A DNA stretch of 64,000 nt from Gonocerus acuteangulatus. Taxonomy: Eukaryota; Arthropoda; Insecta; Hemiptera; Coreidae. A program made the translations under genes and the position numbers. The notes beneath the pieces were generated by a model, which had not been told where the DNA came from, did no database searches, and saw only the letters and a list, made by a program, of their open reading frames with translations. Positions 1 through 12,078 of the stretch are shown here, one piece after another. The first letter of the stretch is position 1. Each line of letters opens with the position of its first letter. The stretch covers positions 100,984,533 to 101,048,532 of the forward strand of contig OX328125.1 in the NCBI GenBank assembly GCA_946811695.1, written 5' to 3'.

Positions 1-239
1 AATAAGTTTTTTAACCTGTCGTTGACTAGTCCAAAGCCCAAAATAAGAAAATGGTGTTGGAAAACTGTTTAAAGAAGGGAATAACAAGAGCGTATTAGGA
101 GAAATGAGAATATATTGGCTGAGATGGCACTCCTGATTAATCGTATCCCTTGTTACCCGTAGGGATGGAAAAGCCCCTAGAGTCTATAGGACTCTATGCT
201 CAGGTGGTTCACCCTCTCGTAAGGGAGGGCTAAGTCAAA

Positions 240-1075
240 AACGTCTACCAGCTGTCTGTCTGTATGTTTGCTTCCTATAAAAATTCATACTGTTCATCCG
301 ATTTTGACTAATCTTGGAATAATGGTAGGTCTTGATACGAGAAATCTCCAAGGCTAGGTCAAAAAAATCTAACAGCTGTCTGTCTGTCCCTTATAAAAAT
401 CCACACTGTTCATCCGATTTTGACTAAACTCAGTACACATGTAGATCTTAATCTGGGAAGTGTCGTAGGCTAAGTCAAAAATGTCTTATAGCTGCCTGTC
501 TGTATGTTTGTCCCTTATACAAATCCACACCGTTTGACCGATTTTGGCCAAACTTGGAATAATGGTAGGTCTTGATACGAGAAATCTCCAAGGCTAGGTC
601 AATAAAATCTACCAGCTGTCTGTCTGTATGTTTGTCCCTTATAAAAATCCACACTGTTCGTCCGATTTTGACTAAACTCGGTACACAGGTAGATCCTAAT
701 CTGGGGAGTGTTGTAGGGTAAGTCAAAAACGTCTACCAGCTGTCTGTCTGTATGTTTGTTCCCTATAAAAATCCACACCGTTCGTCCGATTTTGACTAAA
801 CTCGGTACACAGGTAGATCCTAATCTGGAGAGTGTCATAGGCTAGGTCAAAGCGGCTACCATCTGTCTGTCTGTATGTTTGTTCTTTATACAAACCCACA
901 CAGTTTGACAGATTTTGATCAAACTGGGCACACAGGGGATTGTCATAGGCCAGGTCAAAAACGTCTACCAGTTGCTGCCTGTATTTAGACCGATTTTTAC
1001 CAAACTTGGCATACATGTATGTCTTGATATGGGGGGGTGTTATAGGTTAGGTCAAAGTCGTCTAGGACTCCCAGT
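240..1075. repeat. Tandem repeat array, unit about 120 bp
   Basis: About seven diverged copies of a ~120-125 bp unit. Each contains a CTGTCTGTCTGTATG block, then a stretch like TATAAAAATCCACAC, then GATTTTGACTAAACT and a GTACACAGGTAGATC-like segment. The CTGTCTG block recurs near 250, 376, 490, 614, 739 and 862. Short open frames on the minus strand here simply follow the repeat period and are not genes. The array precedes a segment ending in CTAGT at about 1314, so it may be the body of a Helitron-like element; that is inference. Confidence 0.85.
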
Positions 1076-1119
1076 TGGGAGGTCACGGGTTCGAAACAGT
1101 TACAGATTCGTGTTATTAG

Positions 1120-1219
1120 ATTTTAATAATACTTATTTGGTTTCTAATTTATTTAGGCCTTTCTAAATGCAGAAAGTAGGTGTAGCACGGCGCTAATGGC
1201 CACGATTTATCGATGGGCC

Positions 1220-1283
<64 letters not shown>

Positions 1284-1316
1284 GGTGTAGCATGGCACGC
1301 CGGGTAACAGCTAGTT
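1120..1316 (+). mobile_element. Helitron-like terminal segment interrupted by a SINE tail
   Basis: The segment around 1122-1187 plus 1293-1316 is similar to 3550-3627 (both have TGCAGAAAGTAGG and GGCACGCCGGGTA). The first copy ends in GGGTAACAGCTAGT. A CTAGT end after a GC-rich stretch resembles the CTRRT end of Helitrons. No helicase gene is visible, so the class is tentative. The copy at 1.1 kb is split by the insertion listed at 1188-1280. Confidence 0.4.
1188..1280 (+). mobile_element. 5'-truncated SINE with 59-bp poly(A) tail
   Basis: About 33 bp (CGGCGCTAATGGCC and following, ending in GGGCCGT) match the 3' end of the tRNA-derived SINEs at 10070 and 46903. About 59 adenines follow. The 12-bp target duplication GTAGGTGTAGCA is perfect on both sides (1176-1187 and 1281-1292). 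The long uninterrupted tail and perfect duplication suggest a recent insertion by LINE machinery. Confidence 0.85.
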
Positions 1317-1320
1317 TTTA

Positions 1321-1988
1321 AATAAAGGAAGGATCATAATCTTCCTTTAATTGTAGGTATTCCTTTTCATGGAGTTATCACATGGAGTTTTAAATTGGTC
1401 AAAATGTCACCGGTTAATTCGGCTGAGCACAACTTGCACACACTTTTATTCAAAAGTCAAATCAAACTTAAACATTCCACGGACAAACGTTTCTTTTCTA
1501 CGACCCATTTTAAACAAAGGCGAAACTAGCAATGAGATTGTTTTCATTCCTCCATAAAGATTTAATGGAAGGATTAAATAATTCTTTATCTATACTAAAG
1601 TTCTACCAAAGTTTATCAAGATTTAGACGAACTTTGATTCACTGTCATAAACAAATAACTTCTAATAAACAAAAGGTTCCAAATCAAGTATTTATTTATT
1701 TATTCCGGGGATAACAGATATTTAATAAATGAGTTTTATTTTACCTTTAATTTTTATTATTGGGAAATAAAAATAAAAATTTCATCGTAATTGATATCTT
1801 TTATTATTATTTTAAAACCATTTTCTAATAATTTTTATTCTAAAAACTTAAAAATAAAAATTATTTCATAACAGTTATACATTAATTTTAAAAATTAAAT
1901 TATGAAGTAATTTTTTTGTCATAATTCTTAGGAAACATTTAATTTTTATGTCGGTCCTTGCTTTCTTCCTAAGCTTCTAAGAATTTAC
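1321..1988. other. AT-rich sequence without recognised content
   Basis: Short open frames at 1369-1714 have no family resemblance, no splice context and AT-driven composition. It probably lies in the 3' part or an intron of the FAM149-like gene. Its remaining C-terminal exons were not identified here. Confidence 0.5.
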
Positions 1989-3164
1989 CTTCTGGTAAGG
2001 AATGCATTTCCCATAGATTTCTGTTAGAAGAAATCTCTGTTAAAGGACCTTTTCCTTTATAGATTAACCCTGGATTGGCACCATGGAGTGAAAAATACCC
2101 CACACTTTGTTCTGTGGCATATTTCTTAATTTCTGTAAATCACAGAGACTCCCTCCTTCTTCCTAAATAATCGGAAATGCATTAGCTAGTACAAACTAAT
2201 ATAAACAAAGCAACTTGTCTGCTAATCACTGTATGAGAAGGTCACGAGTTATGCATGGGCTATTTTTTTACCCCACGGTGTATTTAACGAGTAACTTTTT
2301 CGATCATCTGATATATCTTCACAGGTCGATCACTTTCATGTTACGGCTTTCCAAGTGACAAAATGGCCTGAAAACTGCCCAGAAATGTCTCTTTGATTTG
2401 GACTACCAACTGGTATAAGGTGGCAGTGTGGCAGTTAGTGCCTAACTGGATAATATACCAAAACCACCAAAGACACTGATGCTTGTTGTTTCGGAAGATG
2501 AATCAAATCCTGATGGACCTTCAACATCTTAAGTTATCTTAAAAAAAAAAAAAAAAAAAAACGTGATATGTTCATTTTGTGAAAGAAAGGATGACAGGAA
2601 GACAAAAACGCTATGTTCTGTGTGTAGAAGGATGATGTACCACCATTACCGATCACTAAAATGTGTTAAATGTTGACGAGTCTCAATTGGACAAAACTGT
2701 ATTTTCATAAAGCTCCTAATTTTTATGGCTCTTGATCATTCTAGTTTATTGTTCATAAAAAATATTTTTTAGTTTAGCAATATTTTTTCAGGATAATTAT
2801 TTGGTGTAAGAACATTGTTGAGTTTTAGGATTTTTGAGCTATTTTGTGAATTTTTAATAAATTTTTGCAGATTTATTACTGTTTGAATTTATTTCTTGAG
2901 GTTCCTGTTCTATACATTGTTGTTGTATAAAAAAGCAAATGAAAAAATTGTAATTTATTTATTTTTCAAAGTTTGGGGTAAAATTTACCCCACGGTGTCA
3001 TTAACGTAGATGTCAATGGCAATGTCAATCCAGGGTTAAGATTGTTCGGCCTGGACAAAATGCTTCTGGAGCATATCCTGCTTTGAGCATAATTTCTGCG
3101 ATGATATTTAGGCTATGAGATATTTTAAAATACTTCGGAGTTCTAATAAGAACACCATCGAGGG
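1989..3164 (-). pseudogene. Likely 3' coding exon of the FAM149-like gene, split by a piggyBac insertion
   Basis: On the minus strand one reading frame runs open through about 3164-3036 (readable parts SLNIIAEIMLKAGYAPEAF and CPGRTIL) up to a TTAA. After the 968-bp insert at 2068-3035 and the second TTAA, the same frame resumes at 2067-1989 (IYKGKGPLTEISS, then NRNLWEMHSLPE) and ends at a good donor, AG|GTAAAT. Removing the insert and one TTAA gives roughly 60-75 continuous codons. Candidate acceptors are CTCTAG just upstream of 3164 and GCAG near 3085. The problem is phase: the preceding exon (3317-3410) ends on a codon boundary, and the obvious acceptors would need a one-base overhang. A small exon may have been missed, or the start may be elsewhere. 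Reading into the insert gives a stop within three codons of the TTAA. Confidence 0.5.
2068..3035 (+). mobile_element. piggyBac-like non-autonomous element (968 bp)
   Basis: Flanked on both sides by TTAA (2064-2067, 3036-3039), the target duplication of piggyBac elements. The inverted ends are CCCTGGATTG(G/A)CA, beginning with CCC as is typical. On the plus strand at about 2566-2676 an open segment reads like the cysteine-rich C-terminal domain of piggyBac transposases: two CxxC pairs, the KTLCSVCRRMMYHHYR stretch, then CVKC and a stop. The catalytic DDD region is missing, so this is a deletion derivative. It lies inside the FAM149-like gene. Confidence 0.88.
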
Positions 3165-3316
3165 CTAGAGAAGTATCAAGGGATGTTCTTTATATAGCTT
3201 TATGAAATTAATCTAAGCAAAGTTAAATTATATTCGGGTTAGGTGAATTCTTTAGGTATTCCTCCTTTATCTTCATGTTTCTATGTCTGAAAGTTTGCTA
3301 AAATGTAGCTAAATAC

Positions 3317-6300
3317 CTGTGGTGTAATTGCCAATACTTCAATCGGAGGGAGTATTACAGGCTGGTCTGCCTTCTTCAATGCTGCTTTTCTCCTCTCACT
3401 TTTCTTTTCACTTAAATGTAAAATAAAATGTTAGGAGAGAAATTTGAAAATAATTAGCAATTGAAGATATTTTAAGTTTCTAAATTACTAAGGAAATATA
3501 TATAATCTTTGCTTCAACAAATCTGTTCATCTAAACTACATTACTTATTTTAATATGACTTATTTCGTTTCTAATTTATTTTTGCTTTTCTAGGTGCAGA
3601 AAGTAGGAGTAGTACGGCACGCCGGGTATATATGAGGAGCTCTTTTGAAAAAGGGCCAGATGACTATTTGGCCCTTTTTCAGGAGATCACATTTTCGAAT
3701 GCGCCATATTGTTTTAAGTAGTTCTACGAGATTTCATGTTAATAGGTAGAGCCACTGCTGAGATATTTGGATGAATTACCAAAAGAATGCATTAAGGTCC
3801 TAAATGAATACTTGAAAGTGTTTTGTAGATGTAGAAAAACTACCTCTAGGTTAATACTGGTAAACGCAGCCAACGGAATACTAAAGAAATGGTCAGTAAC
3901 TTTTCAAAAAATTGTGTAACAAGACTCAAACAGCAATACCAAAGTAAAAAGAAAAATACTTATGAGCTCTACTGAAGTTTCTCAAGCTAAATGAAATAAT
4001 TCGGTTTGGACTAAATGTTTTCATCAAACTGACAAAGTTGAGCAGTCAATCATTGTCTTGTGATTCAGATCTTGACTATTGAATATTGATGCTCACTATG
4101 ATAATCCCACTATGATAGTACAAAAAATATCAAAGTGTTCCTTTTTTGTTATTGTTGATTAATTTTTGTGAGAATAAATAAATACCTTGAAACTTCAAAA
4201 CAAATATATTTTTCTTGAAGAAACTAGCACAAGCTGCTCCCCAATTTTGGACAATAGCTCCTGCTAGTTTCTTCAAGAATCCATCGGTCCTTCCCAACCC
4301 TCACTTCAACTTAAATATATTTTTCTTTCTAATAAATGTATTCTATGGAAAAAGGGCCAAATTTTACGCTTTATATTTTGCTAATTATGGGTCATCCATT
4401 GAAGACACGTAAAAACGGTATCAATAATTGGATTTAAAACAATATTTGATCCTATGATTCCAGAAATCGCAAATAAAATATTGCTTCAACCAGTTTTATG
4501 CAAAATTGAAAACTTTGAAAGGGTTTATCTTAAAACAAATTTTATGTAATTTGGCCCTTCTTCTAAAGAGCTCCTCATATACATAAAATAAACCTAAATA
4601 GTTACGCTCTTTGTAATTTGTAATAACTGACTCAATTAATAATATTAGCTCTTTCTGAAGGAATGTAGCTATTGAGGTCCCTATTGAAAGAATTTTAGAA
4701 AAATCTATTCAAATCTTCATCAATATTAAATACCAGATACCGAAAATTAATTTAGATTCATATTTGTCAAGTCTTATACATTAAGTTCTGAAAGGTTACA
4801 ATTTTTTTTTTAATAAGATAACATTGTCATTTAAACATTATACTGTCATTATTATTAATATATAATGTTATAACTTTTATCCATTTCTACCAAAATTAAC
4901 AGTGGTTCATATTGTTTTATTTAGCTATCGAAAAGTAACAAAATCACTGTTATTTTTTAGAGCTGTCACAGGTCGAAGCTATGACAAAATATTATACACT
5001 ACATTTAGTTGCAGAACTTATTGTCTTTTATGATTTCTAGTAAAAGGTATATTTTACGGTTACATTACCTTGTGCATGATTGCTGATTAGTCTTGGCAGA
5101 TGTAGAGTTTGATGTTCTATTGACAAAAGATTTAGGTGCACTTTTGTGGAGAGCTCGGCTTGCTGTAGGTCGAGCCTGTGGCTGCGTACTACTATAGTAA
5201 CCTCTCAATCCATGACTAGATAGAAGGCTCCGATACTCTGTGCTCGGATCGACAAATGGTTTTCTACTTAGCATTTCTCTCACGTAACTCCGACTGGAAT
5301 TACAACGGGATGCCGAATTTTTATTTATCTGATTCTGAAAAGATTCGCTATTCGACTCGGTATTGTAAAAATTTTGGAAAGACGTGTTTTTCCTCCGAGC
5401 CGACATAGACTTAATGACCGGTTCGAACTTCTCGAGCACTTTTGGCCACGCTTGGTCGAAAAGTCTATCGACGATTGCATTTTTCAAATCTTCTTTTATT
5501 ACTTCCTGTTCGCCGGAAGAGCAATGTCCGATTACTTCCTTCACATCTTCACTAAACGTAAGAGTTTTCTCAATATTCTCCTCCAGACTTCCATGAGATG
5601 CAAGAACTTCTTCATAGTCACTTCCATAAGTCTCAGTTTCCTCTTCTAAAGGTCTATCACTGATATTTGCTTTAACTCCTCTCACTCTAAATAAAACAAA
5701 AAAAAATAAACACATAAATTTTAATGACAAAAAAAATGGATTAAACATGTTAATGGGGTTAGCCAACTACAAGGGAGATTCTCTCATATTAAAAAAAAAT
5801 GTTTCCAAGCCTTCAAAGGAAAGTAGATTACCGAGGCGAGAAATCCTTCACATTCAATCTAAGGAGGTTCAAATTCAATCTAGCATAGTGCTGGAAAAAA
5901 TATTAAACATTCAAAAAGTGCAGTGTATTTATCTATAAAATAATGATAACACAATTGGTTTTATAATTAACAGGACTGAAATCAGAGTTTGGATACATTA
6001 TTTCAAGGTGTCTACTACATTTATGAAAGCCAATTTCATGACTTTAATTGCAAATTTTATGCTCACTAAAAATAAAATAATTTCACTTAAAAAAAAAGCC
6101 TTAACTTTTAGTTAAAAATTATTTGTAACAATTCATGGATTACCAGGATATCTATAAACTTACAATTTTACCCACATTTAAAACAATTAATAAAACTGTA
6201 TAAAATTTACATCATATATTAAAGAGGATAGAGTCAAGGTTAGGTCAGCAGTAGAGCACTGGACTCGTATGCTGGAGGACCTGAGTTCAAATCCTGAGCA

Positions 6301-9300
6301 TGTATTTAAGGTTTTTATCTTCTAGTGTCTTCGTTCATAGGTTGATTTCAGCCTCCCTGACCATCCCTAGGCCAAACCAGTCTTTTATTAATTTAATAAT
6401 GGGTATCTTTGTGCTAATGATCCTAGCAGACGAAGCAGCAAAGGGGAAAATCAGGCGACTGGAGCATAGTACTGACCACACTATCTCCCTAGTGTGCAGT
6501 ATGTGAATCAGATATCCCTATAGTATCTGCCCCTCGGGGCCCTCGTGAATTGTTACGGAACTGATTTTTTTTTTTATTATTAAAGAAGATGTTTACATTA
6601 ATTCTAAATGTGAAGAAACGATGATACTAAACATTTTAGAATGACTATGGAATTAGAAACCACAAAGATATTGAACAATGTAGCAAAATTCAAAATTTCT
6701 AAAAATATTACCAACTAAATATTTATTGTCAATGTGTATAATTTAGTAAATTAAAGTGTACATAATTTCAATATTAACGTATCCATGAAAAACTCTGAAT
6801 ATGATAAAAACAAATGAAAATATATGTAAATAATGGATACTTGATGAACAAAGGAATCTAACAGAGGAAGGGGTGGGGGAGACAGATAGAATTGCGCCAC
6901 CGTACGAAAACAGTGACAATTTTGAATGCACGGAAATCCCAGGATTATGTTAGACTCCGGTAAAACTGAAATTTTGTGACCTGTTTTCATAATTCATGAC
7001 ATTTTCGGGCCCCACTTTCAATTTTGTGACATTTTCGTGCAGTAGACACCCTGTTAGAGGACTTCAATTTTCTAACTAAAGCATTTAGTGGAAGGATTAT
7101 CACTCCACAGCTAAAATCACAGAAACATTTCAAAATTAACTAAAAACGATATAAATACCTTATATGAGGAGAATGTTCTGACCATATTTTCACCTCGTCT
7201 TGCAAGGCCTTCGGTAAATCACTTGCATTCTCCTCTAAATACAAAGCAGCCTCAAATTTATCATATTGCTCTTGGAGTTCTTTTGTTGTACTCACTTCTG
7301 TTTCCTGAACAAACAATTTGAGATATAAATATTCAATGCTTACAGGCAAAAAATTATTTAAATCTAACAGTGTGTTAAAAATATTAAAATATTATTTAAA
7401 TATAAGCAACGTTTGTGCTGTCAGGACGCGAGAAAGCAGGGTCCTAAACACTCATAACTTTAGGACCACTTCAACACTTTGGAATTTTCAATTGGATAAA
7501 TGAACTACAAAAACCATAAATCTGCTATGAATCATAAAATGAAGAAGAACAATAAGATGAACATCAGCATTTAGCAAAGAATCATAAAAATAACAACATG
7601 AATAAAAATAGGATCATGAAAAGCAATAATACATCAACTCTAAACTAGCTAGAAAAGGGTGGTAATGTTTTTGTAACACATCCCAAAATACAGTAAAACT
7701 TCTTACATCACAATTTAAGGTCCCCCCCCCATTATCAGCCTGATAAATAAGAAACAAATAGGTGTACTTTTGCATGTGCATATATAATTAAGAAGAAACA
7801 AATTAAATGAATACATCCAAAGAAATGACAAATCGTAAATACATACACATGTACTGTTTAAATATGAATTTACTTATATAATATGAATTTCATTACATGA
7901 GTTTCAAGTGTTACGTATTCATAAAGTAATATTTTATGTATGTTTGGATGATACATATTGAGTGTTCCTCGTAAATGTGTTCGCACTTATTAAGACATAT
8001 GTAGTATAGTAGTCATTACCTAGGAGTTCCTGCATCTCATTCAGGATGTTAATATTGCATTGTCTCTAGCATTCTGTTGGTAAGTGTTTGATCGTTAAGT
8101 TCTGTGTTACATATACTGCAAATAGGTTTATCTTGTCTTGACATAAGGTACTTTTGAGCTAGTCGAGTGAGTCCAATCCTCAGTCTAGCAAGAACTATTC
8201 GTTCACGTCCGTTATCTCAATGACTACTCTACATCCGTCGACTGTTTTTTTTTATTGTCCTCTAATTTGATTATCGGAGGCCCGGTGGCCGTGAGTGCAA
8301 AGGCATGAGCAGTCCATACTCAAGGTCGTGGGTTCGATTCCCACTAAGGGAGGTGGCTCTTCTTTGGAAAAAAGATAGGCATTAGCCCTATCCTGGCTAG
8401 GAAAGGCTGGTAACCTACAGATAACCTGTCATAAAATTTTAACTTAATTATAAATGGATGTTAAAATGAAAATAAATAATTTTATTATACAATGAGAATT
8501 TTATTTTCTTGGCTCTGAGGTTCAAGAAAAATTAACATTAATCAATTTGTTATTCTCTTGGAAAAATCGAGGATTCCAAAAAAAATAAAACAATATGAAA
8601 TACAGAAATGATTATAGTACAAAAAATGAATACAATTTTTTTTCTGAAAAAAATTAAGGTCAAAATTACCTCATAATTTTCACACACTACAAAGGTCACG
8701 CTGAGATAATTGGTATGATAATAAAACAAAAGGAATGAAGTTTGTGTGAAAATGAATTTTAAAAAGGTTCTGATCGACTCCAAAAAAAAATCTGATCCAA
8801 TTAATATGAAGAATATTTAAGTTAATAGAAAATAATTTTTAAGAACAAAAAAAGTAAGATTTTTAATAAATTTCATAGAAAACTAGCAGATTACAATAAT
8901 GGAAACAAATAAATAATAGAATAAAATCTCTTTTGGCTTAATGAAGCTCAATAGCACTAACAAACTCTAATAAATCAAGGAGATTTTTGTGGGTACTGAT
9001 GCGGCACATCGCAAGCAGAATATAAAATGACTTTAAGCCACGACAATAGTTGGCAACACTTCAATAACGATAAAAAACATATATTTAAAAAATCAATTTA
9101 TAACAAATATAGATGACTTCAATTTTAACTAATCAGCTGCCTGGACATTTTTACTACAAATTCATTCAATTTATTAAAGACATTACAAATATATAATTCC
9201 TTAAAAAATGAACCTCTTAGCTACCAAAACATTTCGTTGTTGTTTTTTTTAAAGAAAAATGAAAGTTATAATACAAAGAAAAACAAGGGAGAAATATCAA

Positions 9301-10828
9301 CAAAAAATTTGTTTTAACCATTTTGTGAAGCCTACTAAATTTCTGACTCTTTCCAAAAGAATTATTTTCTCTGACTAATTAGTAATTTAAAATTGAATTG
9401 ATATGTTGTCTCTACAATATATAACATAAAATAAAAATTGATTTCTTCTTAAAATAAATGGTGGTCGATTCTTGTAATACATTTAAAAGTACAGGCTAAA
9501 CAGCACTACATGTTCACAACTGAAGAAAAAGTTATCGAGAGTAAGAGCTGGATAGTAGGAATTATCAATAAGTTTAAAAAGTAACCTTCTCAACCAACTT
9601 GAAAACTGAAAGAATATATATTGGAATTATTAAATTTTAAGTGACAAAGCTAAACTCATTCCTTGAAGTCGACAATCCTGCAATGCGTGCCAAAGTCACT
9701 GTTGTTTATTCATTCACAGTGGACATATAAATGCAACAAGTTCATAAAAAATAAACAAAATATATTCTTTACTCACATCAAGCCAAGACTGGGTACTTGA
9801 AGATCTGGTGCTATCATTCGAATTTTCACTCACAGATGACCAGGGGTTGTCATTTCCCCTGAAAGAAATATTCAAGAAAAAGTGTTGTGATTGTCATTCA
9901 GATTTGAAATTTGAATATTATAAAGAAGAAAGAGCAAATTGCTAAATAATATAAACTAAAAACAATAAGTAACTAATCATGACTATTACAGAAAGAGGCT
10001 TTCCTGTTGAATGGAATTTGTCCTTAACTAAATGATAATGAATAAGAACTGATAGCAATAAGCTTTCCAGGGGTCTCCCGTGGTCTAGTGGCTAGTGCGC
10101 TAGATTCATAAGCGGGAGATGGTGGGTTCGATCCTCACCGGCGACAGGAATTTTCTCATCCCACGGCTCGCTGGGAAAATTCCTGGCTTCACCCTGGACG
10201 TCGGCGCTAATGGCCACGATTAGTCGATGCACCGTAAAAAATAAAAATAAAATAAGCTTTCCACTAGTGGAATACTGCACCAGGTTTTTTCAAAGATATT
10301 TTTCATATTCATTCAGGCATAATAGATGTAAACATTACTGTATTACTCCTATATTTTTTTAGCGACAAAACCCAATGGTTTGCACATGACACTGTCCTAA
10401 TAATAGAAACTTGCACTGATCGAAAATAAACTTATGTATTGGTTATTAAAGGACATAATCAATATGGCTACAAGATATAGTTTCAGCCAAAAGATACATA
10501 GCTATTACATTGTGCCTTGTAATATTTGAAGTTTTAAGTTATCTAGCAGTAAGACTTTATAGCAGTCAAATGTTTTGTATGTTTTATTTAAAAGGAATAG
10601 CACATTTTAATCCAAAATTAATTTTTGAGAGACAAATTCCTAAGAAATCAAAGGAAGTTTCACACATAAAACAACATATATGTAAAATATTTAAACATCA
10701 ACTTCACCTAAAAACATTCAGGTAAATGTATTATTGTTTACAAATTTAGGAGAATAATATTCTTGTTGTATAAAAGTTTTCTTTACTCACTCATTAATTG
10801 AAGAGTTGGTAGAATAGTCCAAAGACAT
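3317..10828 (-). CDS. FAM149-family protein (FAM149A/FAM149B1 group), 5 exons, 3' end incomplete
   Basis: Exons on the minus strand: 10791-10828 (starts MSLDYSTNSSIN), 9777-9858, 7159-7304, 5069-5686 and 3317-3410. All junctions have GT/AG and matching phase, giving about 326 residues up to 3317. Diagnostic features are a Ser/Thr-rich N-terminus (STRSSSTQSWLDETE), then FEAALYLEENASDLPKALQ and IWSEHSPHIRVRG, which match the FAM149 domain (LPxALQxExxxWxxxFPHLR). Next come EEVLASHGSLEENI and a NAIVDRLFDQAWPKVLEK-like helix, then a low-complexity Ser/Asn/Arg-rich tail and a Lys-rich segment ending VILPPIEVLAITPQ. In vertebrates FAM149B1 is needed for normal primary cilia (Joubert-type disease); a ciliary role here is inference. 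The first ATG directly follows an AG, so exon 1 could begin in an upstream UTR exon. Further C-terminal coding probably lies at 1989-3164. Introns hold a Tc1-type MITE and three SINEs. Confidence 0.85.
3545..3630 (+). repeat. Copy of the 1.12-1.32 kb segment
   Basis: Matches 1122-1187 plus 1293-1305 without the SINE tail, so it shows the empty target site of the 1188-1280 insertion. It ends abruptly at GGGTATA, where the next element begins. Confidence 0.65.
3631..4579. mobile_element. Tc1/mariner-type MITE with TA target site (949 bp)
   Basis: Ends are inverted: TATGAGGAGCTCTTTT at the left and its complement (AAAGAGCTCCTCATA) at the right, with further similarity (AAGGGCCA). Each end abuts TA (3629-3630, 4580-4581). 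An internal hairpin at about 4211-4281 has ~20-bp arms (TTCTTGAAGAAACTAGCA). No transposase remains. It sits in the FAM149 intron between exons 5069-5686 and 3317-3410. Confidence 0.75.
6240..6560 (+). mobile_element. tRNA-derived SINE, family 2
   Basis: The head resembles a tRNA promoter: AGCAGTAGAGCACTGGACTC near the A box and GAGTTCAAATCC as the B box. A ~230-bp body follows (GTATCTGCCCCTCGGGGCCCTCGTG near the end). A second copy lies at 42141-42450. It is in a FAM149 intron. Confidence 0.75.
8276..8435 (+). mobile_element. tRNA-derived SINE, family 3
   Basis: The head GGAGGCCCGGTGGCCGTGAG carries an A-box-like stretch. GGGTTCGATTCCCACTA is a canonical B box. The body has TCTTTGGAAAAAAG and CCTGGCTAGGAAAGGCTGG. 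Reverse-oriented relatives are at 19838-19945 and 54191-54297. It lies in the FAM149 intron between exons 9777 and 7304. Confidence 0.75.
8440..9776. other. FAM149 intron, no recognised element
   Basis: AT-rich intronic sequence. The only long frame (8550-8783, minus) is hydrophobic, AT-driven and has no family signature. Confidence 0.5.
10070..10251 (+). mobile_element. tRNA-derived SINE, family 1, full length (182 bp)
   Basis: Starts GGGGTCTCCCGTGG. The A box is near TGGTCTAGTGGCTAGTGCGC and the B box is GGTTCGATCC. The body has CTCGCTGGGAAAATTCCTGG and GGCGCTAATGGCCACGAT. The tail is A-rich with T interruptions. The target duplication ATAAGCTTTCCA is perfect (10058-10069, 10252-10263). 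Related copies: 46903-47152, 1188-1280 (truncated), 33305-33350 (fragment) and about 62226-62360 (degenerate). Confidence 0.9.
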
Positions 10829-11311
10829 CTGATATTTGCAGAGTATAACAAAACTAAATTTGCACAGTAACTAATTCAAATATTAAAGGCAGATTCCAAA
10901 GAAAGGCTGGTTACAAATACCTAAATATAAACAAAACATAACAATCAGTTAAACGAACTTATTTCGAATTTGTGGGTTAACAATTTTTTGATTACCCAAT
11001 GGCGGAAAAAATCAAGGAAAATATTAAACGATAACTATTATTTCGCTTCATATTTAAGAAATTAATCGTGCTATCGTCTAGTTTTCGTATAAACATTAGA
11101 GATTATATTTGAATAAGAACAGCATGTTTCGATAGTTTATCACTGTTATCAAACCTATCTACAATGCCTTTTAGATAAAATGGCGGATCATCGTAAAATA
11201 ATAGAATGTGTTACGTCTCTCTTTCTTCCTGTGTAGTGTGGAGGTTTGACTGTGTCTTCATATAAATTCTTGTTGTGCATTGCTGCGTTATCTCGTATTA
11301 AAGGAATAGTT
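10829..11311. promoter_or_regulatory. Head-to-head intergenic region and Sar1 5'UTR exon
   Basis: The FAM149 start codon exon (minus) and the first Sar1 exon (plus) are less than 0.5 kb apart and diverge. The Sar1 5'UTR exon probably ends at 11311, before the donor GTGAGTAC, and is joined to an acceptor at 12070. The transcription start is not visible; no convincing TATA box was seen. ATGGCGG occurs at about 11000 and 11180. Confidence 0.55.
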
Positions 11312-12070
11312 GTGAGTACGCAATGTTTATCTATTGAGAAGGGCACCATAAAGGTAGTTTGTGCTTAATTTAGGTCAAAAAAGTAGAATATTCTCTACTG
11401 TCGACGGGAAAGGTTTGGTTATCATCATGACTTACAATTTTTAGCTTTTAAGATTTACTCTTTTATTTTTATCTCTAATTTAAAATGGGAGTTCCTTGTT
11501 GTTGCAAGAGTTCTTTCTCTAATTAACTAACCTTGCTATAATATTAAAGTTTAATATGTTTTCTTTCCTCTGTGGATTTTGTAATATAAATGGTTTCATG
11601 TACCATTTGTACAAAGTCTAATTTGTTTTCTTTCTGAATAATAGACCCTTGATGCTCTCAAGTTTTCTGTGTTATATTGACTAGCTCAGGTAATTTTTAG
11701 TAGAATTAAATTGTTAGGAGCAGTATGTTATCATCAAATAACTGTCAGTCCTTATTACTTGTAATCATTCATATCAGCTTTGCCATTAAACAAAGGGTTT
11801 TATAATTCCAGTATATAATTTTTACCCAAATATTACTATCCTTTGCTTGTCATGGTTATAACAAAACATAAATAAGATGTCATTCAATTCTGTATGTCAT
11901 AACCATATGATGATCAGTTTTTCATATCTTCCTTTTTTATCAATTAATAGAAAACTTGTGATTTTTATAATTTACTTATGTTAAATGATCTTTACGAGCT
12001 AAGCATATTCACATCATAATATTATTGAATTGATAAATATCTGATGATGATTGTACTTTCTTTGTTTCAG

Positions 12071-12078
12071 GGACCATA
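12071..12078 (+). other. 5'UTR end of Sar1 coding exon 1
   Basis: TTTGTTTCAG|GGACCATA precedes the ATG. The acceptor joins the 5'UTR exon ending near 11311 across an intron of about 0.76 kb. Confidence 0.7.

Noticed and set aside
3036..3085. Alternative reading of the FAM149 3' exon ending at the stop TCTTAA (KLCSKQDMLQ frame)
   Set aside because: This frame is in phase with exon 3317-3410 but short. The other frame stays open across the TTAA for many codons, so it is preferred, though not proven.
10070..10145. A tRNA gene (A and B boxes)
   Set aside because: It cannot fold as a full tRNA; it continues into a SINE body with A tail and target duplication. The same holds for 8276, 46903 and 6240.
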